Of a stretch of 64,000 bases of DNA, positions 57,701 through 64,000 are shown piece by piece. The first letter of the stretch is position 1, and each line of letters begins with the position of its first letter. The position numbers and the translations under genes were made by a program. Below the pieces are notes generated by a model, which was given only the letters and a program-made list of their open reading frames with translations, made no database searches and was not told the origin of the DNA. The DNA comes from Cercospora beticola (taxonomy: Eukaryota > Ascomycota > Dothideomycetes > Mycosphaerellales > Mycosphaerellaceae): positions 868,001-932,000 of the forward strand of contig NC_088936.1 in NCBI RefSeq assembly GCF_033473495.1, read 5' to 3'.

Positions 57701-60700
57701 ATTACTTATATCTATAATAGTTATAATTAGGCGTAGAAAGTATTAGTAATAGTATAAAGAGAGTCGCTATAAGAAGATAAATATATTCTATACTCCCTTT
57801 ATACTATTTAACTTATACTAGCTACCGAAAGTAAATTATAAAGTAGTAGGAGAGAGTTATAGAATACTAGAGAGAGGTTATAGTAGATTTATATATTATA
57901 GAAATAGATACGCGAAAGTTAGATATAAACTCCTTCTATTTTAGTAAGCTTCTTAGTCGAACTATAACGGCCTATATTTATTCGCGCTATAGTAAGTATA
58001 GTAGTAAGACTCTTCTCTAGTAGATCTAAAGATAAATTCTACTAATACTACTAGATACTAAATAAGAAGGCCTATTAGATTACTATAGACTATAAAGCTA
58101 ATATCTACCTAGTCGTTCTATTTTATAGATAGTTCTATATTTATAGCTCGTACGAATACTATAGATAGCTACTAATATAAGAATAGATTATTCGCTTACT
58201 CTCCTCTTCTTTATTAATATATCTAACGATTCGTAGAACTAAAGCTTTCTTATAGTAAAGAAAGCTAGAGTAATAGATATAAATCTACTCGAAGCTAAAG
58301 CTCGGATCGCGCCTATAGTACTACGCCGCGAGGCTCTACTCTCTACTATAACTAGTATGCTCTCGCTAGAGTATAAGGATACTATACTCGAACTATAAGA
58401 GATATAGGTCTAAAGGTTAGAGTATAGCGCTTATAGTAGTAGTTATCTATATATATCGAGGTCGCTTTAGGAAAGTAGATCTAGAGGCGTAGCTTATATA
58501 ATTACTAGCTTACGCGCTATATAGTATACTCTAGTAGTATCTCTAGTAATACTATAGTAGATACTTAGAGTCTCTTATATTAGCTTATTTTTATATATAT
58601 ATACGAAAGTATATTCTAGTTATTCTCTTCTTTTATCGGAGTAGCTAATTATACTTAAAAAGACTAACGCGAGGTTTTAATTCGAAATTCTCTACTACTC
58701 TAGATATAGTTATTAAAGTAATATCGAAAGTAAGTCGTAGTTATCTATACTTATACTAGAGTACGCGGATATATAAAAACGACGATATTATAGTATATCT
58801 ATATAGAGGTACTATAGAGAATACTCCGAATAGTCGTTATAGGTAAGTTCTCTATATAGATCGTTTATAGATTAGTCCTCTTAAAGCTTAGACTTAGATA
58901 TAAGGTACGTATACTTCGACTTTATATTATAAACTATACTATATATATATATATTTATAGCTCGATAATACCTACCTAGTAGCCTAGTATAATACCTATT
59001 AGTTAAGTATAACTCTCTTCTTATCTAGTATAGTATCTATAGTAGTTCGTATACTTCTCTAATAGTCGTACTATAACGCGAAAAGAAAGAAAGTATATAA
59101 GAGATATATAGAGGTCCTTCTACTTATAGAATATAATCTTCTATAATACTTACCTATTCCGAGTAAAGCTAAGCTCTCGACTATACTACTACTTATAAAA
59201 CTCGAGTAGGTTCCTATATCTAAGCTAACTATACTCTAGCTATATTCTCTAACTATACTCGAGAACGTTTCTATACTATATACTAGCTAGAGCTTCTTCT
59301 AACTCTCTTCTAATAGTAATCTATAACTCGAGTAAGAGTTATCGTTAGCGCTAAGACTAATAATACTACTCTAAGCTAGTACCTATCTAGATAAGAAGCT
59401 ATTATTATTAGAAAGTAAGTACTAGCTATATCTAGACGGTTTCCCGTTAGCTAAAATCTATAGAATAGTAGATAGTATCTATATTCCTCGAAGTATAGAA
59501 GTATAGAAGACTTAATCTAGATCTAATATACCGACCTTCTATACTATTTTCTTCTTTATTTAAGATACTTTAAGAGCCGCGCCTACTACTAGATAGCGAT
59601 AGTAGTAGAAGCGATAGCGCCCGGCCGAATAGAGAGTTCTATAGTAGTCTACTAACTAGATAATCTCTTCTATCTACTTATATCGAGTATATAATAGTAA
59701 ACTAGTAGGACTCTATACTCTTCTTATTTATTATTATATAGTCGAGAGTATAAGAGTTTATTAGTAGTACGTTAAACTCTATTCCCGCTTCTTAAAGTAG
59801 TACTATAGTCGCTACTCTAGTAAAAGATACTCGAGAACTCGAAAATTCTATATAGTTACTAGAAATAGTAATTATAGCTTAGGAATTACGTACCTTTCTC
59901 TATACTATCTAGTAGTCTAGGCGTTTAGTCGCGACTTAGCTCGAATCTATATAAAGAATATAGTTAGATAAGTAGATATATCTATATACGGACAAGCGTC
60001 TATAATTATATTACTTATATAACCGATATTATCTCGCTAATTAATTCCTCGTTTCGCTCTAATACTATACTCTAGTATATATATTCTATAAGCTACTTAA
60101 ATAATACTAGTACTAATACTAGAGTAATATAGCCTATTATTAATACTACTATCTATATTATAAGAGCGCGATATCTATAGGTTATCGATAGGCTATAAGC
60201 TATATCTCTACTACCTAGTATACGTAGGAATATATAGTAGTACTATATAGACTATAAGGCTCTACTAGAGCTATAAAGCTGCGAGAGTTAGACTTTATAT
60301 AGGAGTATAACTATAGCGGCGTATTAGGAGTTAGTTTAATATTACTTAGCTAGAAAAGTTAATACTAGAAGATATATTATAAGTACGATATATTAGTAGT
60401 ATATAGGTATACCGTAACTATATTAGTCTTACTATATCGCTACTATTACTATATTCTCTAGTAGATCTATAGTACCTACTATAGAATTAATATCTAATAT
60501 ACTTATCTTTCTAGTTCTTTCTATTAAAGGTATCCTCTACGACTTTATATTATTTTAAATACTACTCTAGTACGCTAGAGAGTATTTTATCGTCGTATTA
60601 GCTATAGTTATACTCTATAATAGTAAAGGCGGATATAATAGCGAAAGTTAAAGTTCCTAGAGTAGTTTTACGAGTATACTATATTACTTTTTCTCTTCTA

Positions 60701-63700
60701 CTTAGTTATAGTTCTATATACGCGTTAGTACTACCTTCCTAGCTAGAATTTCTCTACTTACCTAGCTCTCGAGAGCTATATAAGAGTACTATCGACCTTA
60801 GTAGACGATATAGATATAGATATCTACGTAGAATCGTTCGCTAACCTATTTACTCTATATATATAAAGTAGTACGAACCTATCGAAAGTATTCTTTTACT
60901 CTATATATTATTTATAGTATAGTTAAAGGTCGTCTATATATATAATTAATAGTAAAGAAGTAGAGATAAGATACTCCTACCTATCTCGATATATATTATA
61001 CTATTACCTTATACGCCCGAAGAGGCGCGAGCTAGCTACTACTATAAATAGAATATCTAACTCTTTCTCTAGTATATATAGAGCTAAGGAATATATAATA
61101 GCTCCTACTAGTTAGTATATTATCTCGATACTATATTATTATATATATCTAAGAAATTTATACTATTATTCTACTATCGCTCCTTAGACTCGGACTATTA
61201 TAAAGAAGTCTATAATAGCTATATACTCGGGTCTATTAACCTATCTTCTAGATTATTCTACGATACTTAGTATATATATAAGTTTTCTACTTAGGATATC
61301 TAATTAGTATAAACTCGACTTAGGTAGAGGCTCTTATATTAACCGCCTACTATACTATAACTATAGTAGGCAATACCTATTATATTCGGAGCCTCTTAGA
61401 AGCGAGCGTATATACGAGATAACTAGCTCTTATCTACCTAATTCTACTTATATTAGTTCGATAGCTTAGCTTTATATTCTATATAGTAGGATAGTCTTTA
61501 TAGACGTATTATTTTATCTATAGATTACTCGGGATTATAGCTACTACCTAAGGGATTATTTACGTAGTAATTATACTATAAGAACGTACGATTCTAAGTA
61601 AAGATAGAATTATAAGTATTATTATAAGTCGATTATATATAGAATAGTCTAATTTTGCTAACGTATATAGTACTTCGTTATAGTAGTCTTACTAGTAGTT
61701 CTCCTCTCGATACGTCGCTTCGCGTACGAATAGTTCCTATATAGCTATCTTACTCTTAGCGTTATTCTTATAGTTAGCCTTTAGAAGTATATCTAACTAA
61801 AGAAGTACTTTAACTACCTATTAATACTAGAGGTAATAGATATATTCCTTCGTATATCTAGAGCCTAATATACCTATTATACCTACTAGAATATTATCTA
61901 GAATAGATCGGAGCTATAGATAATCTATATCGTTTAAATAGAAAGGCTAGAGAGTTCGCTAGTCCTCGAGCTAAAACTAAGCTATATATAGACGATCGTT
62001 CTCGGTTAGTATATCTATCTTATAGTACTAACGTAGCGGGAGTTCTCTATTCTCTAGCGCTACTCTTTTATAATTATATAGTAGTAATCTATTCCTAGAA
62101 GCTCGACTACTTATTCGATCTCTATAGTTATCTATTAAAACTATAGCTAGACTAGAAGAATCTAGAATTAGGCTAAAGCCTTACCTAGCTATTACGCGTA
62201 GCTAAGAGAGCTATATAGGACTTCTATCTATCTAGAAGAATTTATTACTATTATTATATTTATATCTAGTAATAGTATTTTTATATAGCTTCTATTTATT
62301 AGATTTCTAATAGATTAGTCGAAGTTAGTAGCTATTAAGACTCGTTATATTAAGCTTATCTAGTAAATAGATAAATATTATAGTTAGCTATAATAGTAGA
62401 TATAGAGTATTATAGATAATAAAGATATAGAATTCGATATAGGTTTTTCCTAATTATATCTTATATATAGCTAATAGGTTTATAGTTATTAGATATCTTA
62501 GTCTACGTCGCCTAGAATACTATTTAGATCCTAGTAGAGGTAGGATTCGTAGGCTCTATTATAAAGGTTAAGCAGATAGGCTAACGTCTAAAATTAATAT
62601 ATAATATTCTAGATATAGAAAGCTATATTTAGCTAGAGATAAAAGAGCCGAAAAGGCAGATAGCTATTTTAGATAAGTATTCTTATCGCTTATAGGAACT
62701 AATCTCTAGCTAAGAAAGGTAGTTTCTAGTTACTAGTAACTTTATAAGAAAGTTTAGCTTTAGATCTTCCGAATAAGATAGCTTAATATATATTTCTTCG
62801 AGTTAGACTTTTAGCTAGTAATAGTATACTACGATCGGAGTAGTACTACTACGTAGGAAGTAGCTAGTATAATAGAAAGAAGATAGTTCTAATACTCGAA
62901 CTTATTAATATAAGAAAGTCGAAGCTAGTAGCTATATTCGTAGATCGTAGAGAGAGGCTATTCGTATAATATAAAATTACCTAGATAGTATATAAAAGAA
63001 ATATATAGATTTTTATATCCCTACGCTAGTTTTTCTAGTAGTCTAACTTATATAACCTAATCGATAGAGTCTATAACTTAAGATATAATAAAGTAGAATA
63101 GCTACCTAGACTTTCGGTCTTTAGTATATATAGACTATTCTCTATAAGGTACTTACTTTAATAGTATAGTAATATACGTACCTATATAATCGATTACTTC
63201 TACTCTATAGCTACTCTAGTAAGTAATTCTAGTAAGAATAACCTTAAAGTACTACGTCTTAGAAGAAGCTTCCTAGTTTCTAGATATCTACTTAGAAGTC
63301 GTACGAGACATAGTACGCGTATACTATCTAAGACTCTTCCTCTAGAGAGCGCGAGTTAGAACGAAAATACTTAGGAAATATAAATAATTCCTAGCGATAG
63401 TTTAAATTCCTTAGATACTATCTATAAATATTTCTACTATCTTTCTTTTTAATTTAAGCTCTCTAAGAACCTAGCTCTAAGTATAAATCTACTCTACTAT
63501 ATTTCGAGAAGCTTAGTATTCTCTTATATACTAAGTAAGTTATCTACTAAGAGCTTATATCGAAATTCCTCTAACGATAATTCTATTTTAATATATACTT
63601 TAGGATACTAGTAATCGATACCTAGAGGCTTTAGTACCTACGTTAATAGTAGCCTAATACTCTTTAATAGATCTATCGGTTCGCTATTATATAAGAAAAG

Positions 63701-64000
63701 CTTCTTCTCGAAATAACTTCTCTATACGACTTCTATTAATAAAGAAGTTTCGACTCTAAGAATAGAGTCTAGTACTTAGCTCGTATCGATATAGTTAGTT
63801 AGTTCGTAGCTAAGTTACGCTCTCTATAAAGTAAAGAGAGAGACTAGGAATTCCTACTATATAAACTAGACTTTTACTTACTATAGTACTAATTATAGTA
63901 TCGCTTATATACTATTAGTAGTAAGATAGCTTCTATATATAACCGTCTAGGTAGAGCGTTTCGCTATAATATTAAGCTAGATAATCTGCTCTATATTATA
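54751..64000. other. RIP-mutated unassigned sequence to the window end
   Basis: Moderately mutated to about 56.7 kb and then extremely AT-rich. No LTR pair, terminal inverted repeat, conserved transposase motif or intact gene was recognised by eye. The open frame at 55965-56183 (minus, 72 aa) has no motif. Old transposons are likely, but I cannot name them. Confidence 0.4.

Larger units (their letters stand above)
19665..64000. repeat. Continuous AT-rich, RIP-saturated repeat block
   Basis: From here to the window end CpA and TpG are nearly absent while TpA is everywhere. CpG is still common, so the loss is context-specific rather than a general AT bias. All coding frames recognised inside (DUF3435, copia, gypsy) have TAG/TAA stops and Cys, His, Gln and Trp losses in the manner of RIP. 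The block contains nested, dated insertions (copia, gypsy) and large unassigned stretches. No intact gene was found. Confidence 0.85.

Noticed and set aside
19665..64000. Naturally AT-rich organellar or centromere-satellite DNA
   Set aside because: CpG is still abundant and only CpA/TpG is lost. Recognisable nuclear retrotransposons with dated insertions fill parts of it and no satellite array was seen. A centromeric location remains possible but is not shown.
1..64000. tRNA or rRNA genes
   Set aside because: No cloverleaf A and B box pair or rRNA-like stretch was recognised by eye; TA-rich words make chance partial matches common.

Overview
The window looks like a transposon-rich part of the genome of a filamentous ascomycete (Pezizomycotina). 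The reasons are the repeat content (Tad1-type LINEs, Ty1/copia and Ty3/gypsy elements with fungal-style chromodomain, DUF3435/FluG-like genes), short introns with a CTAAC branch site, and above all the mutational signature. Most of the sequence has been stripped of CpA/TpG and flooded with TpA, so tag, cta, tat and ata triplets dominate and every old coding frame is riddled with TAG and TAA. This is the mark of repeat-induced point mutation (RIP). No rRNA, tRNA or CRISPR array was seen. Most open frames longer than 60 codons in the mutated blocks are chance.

Layout. (1) Bases 1-5.8 kb: a RIP-destroyed Tad1-like LINE, here called LINE-A, on the + strand; its first ~760 bp escaped mutation. (2) 5.8-19.66 kb: an island of ordinary composition. 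It holds two small candidate secreted-protein genes (6622-7125 minus; 17843-18055 minus), a 5'-truncated, much less mutated copy of LINE-A on the minus strand (8.0-8.9 kb), a broken DUF3435 gene piece (9.32-10.26 kb), a nearly complete second LINE, LINE-B (about 12.1-17.25 kb, two overlapping ORFs with only TAG nonsense codons), and C-terminal scraps of at least two further LINE families (17.25-17.49 plus; 18.62-19.13 minus). (3) 19.66-64.0 kb: a continuous AT-rich RIP block. It contains a full-length but ruined DUF3435 gene on the minus strand (25.56-27.99 kb), a complete copia element (31046-37183, minus, 230-bp LTRs, TSD ATAAA) and a complete gypsy chromovirus-like element (42459-49253, plus, 195-bp LTRs, TSD ATAGG). 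Both LTR elements are inserted into older mutated sequence that I could not assign.

How it fits together. The two DUF3435 copies and the two LINE-A copies are homologous pairs inside one window. In each pair one copy is heavily mutated and the other lightly, so the C-to-T and G-to-A changes can be read directly. DUF3435 proteins are the family of tyrosine recombinases that includes the captains of Starship giant mobile elements. The 25.56-27.99 kb gene is therefore the best lead to a large mobile system; any Starship would extend leftwards from about 28.3 kb, but I could not show its borders. The gypsy element carries an unusual antisense reading frame between its chromodomain and its 3' LTR.

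Limits: coordinates of mutated genes are approximate. Protein-family calls rest on recognised motifs read through RIP stops, not on searches.
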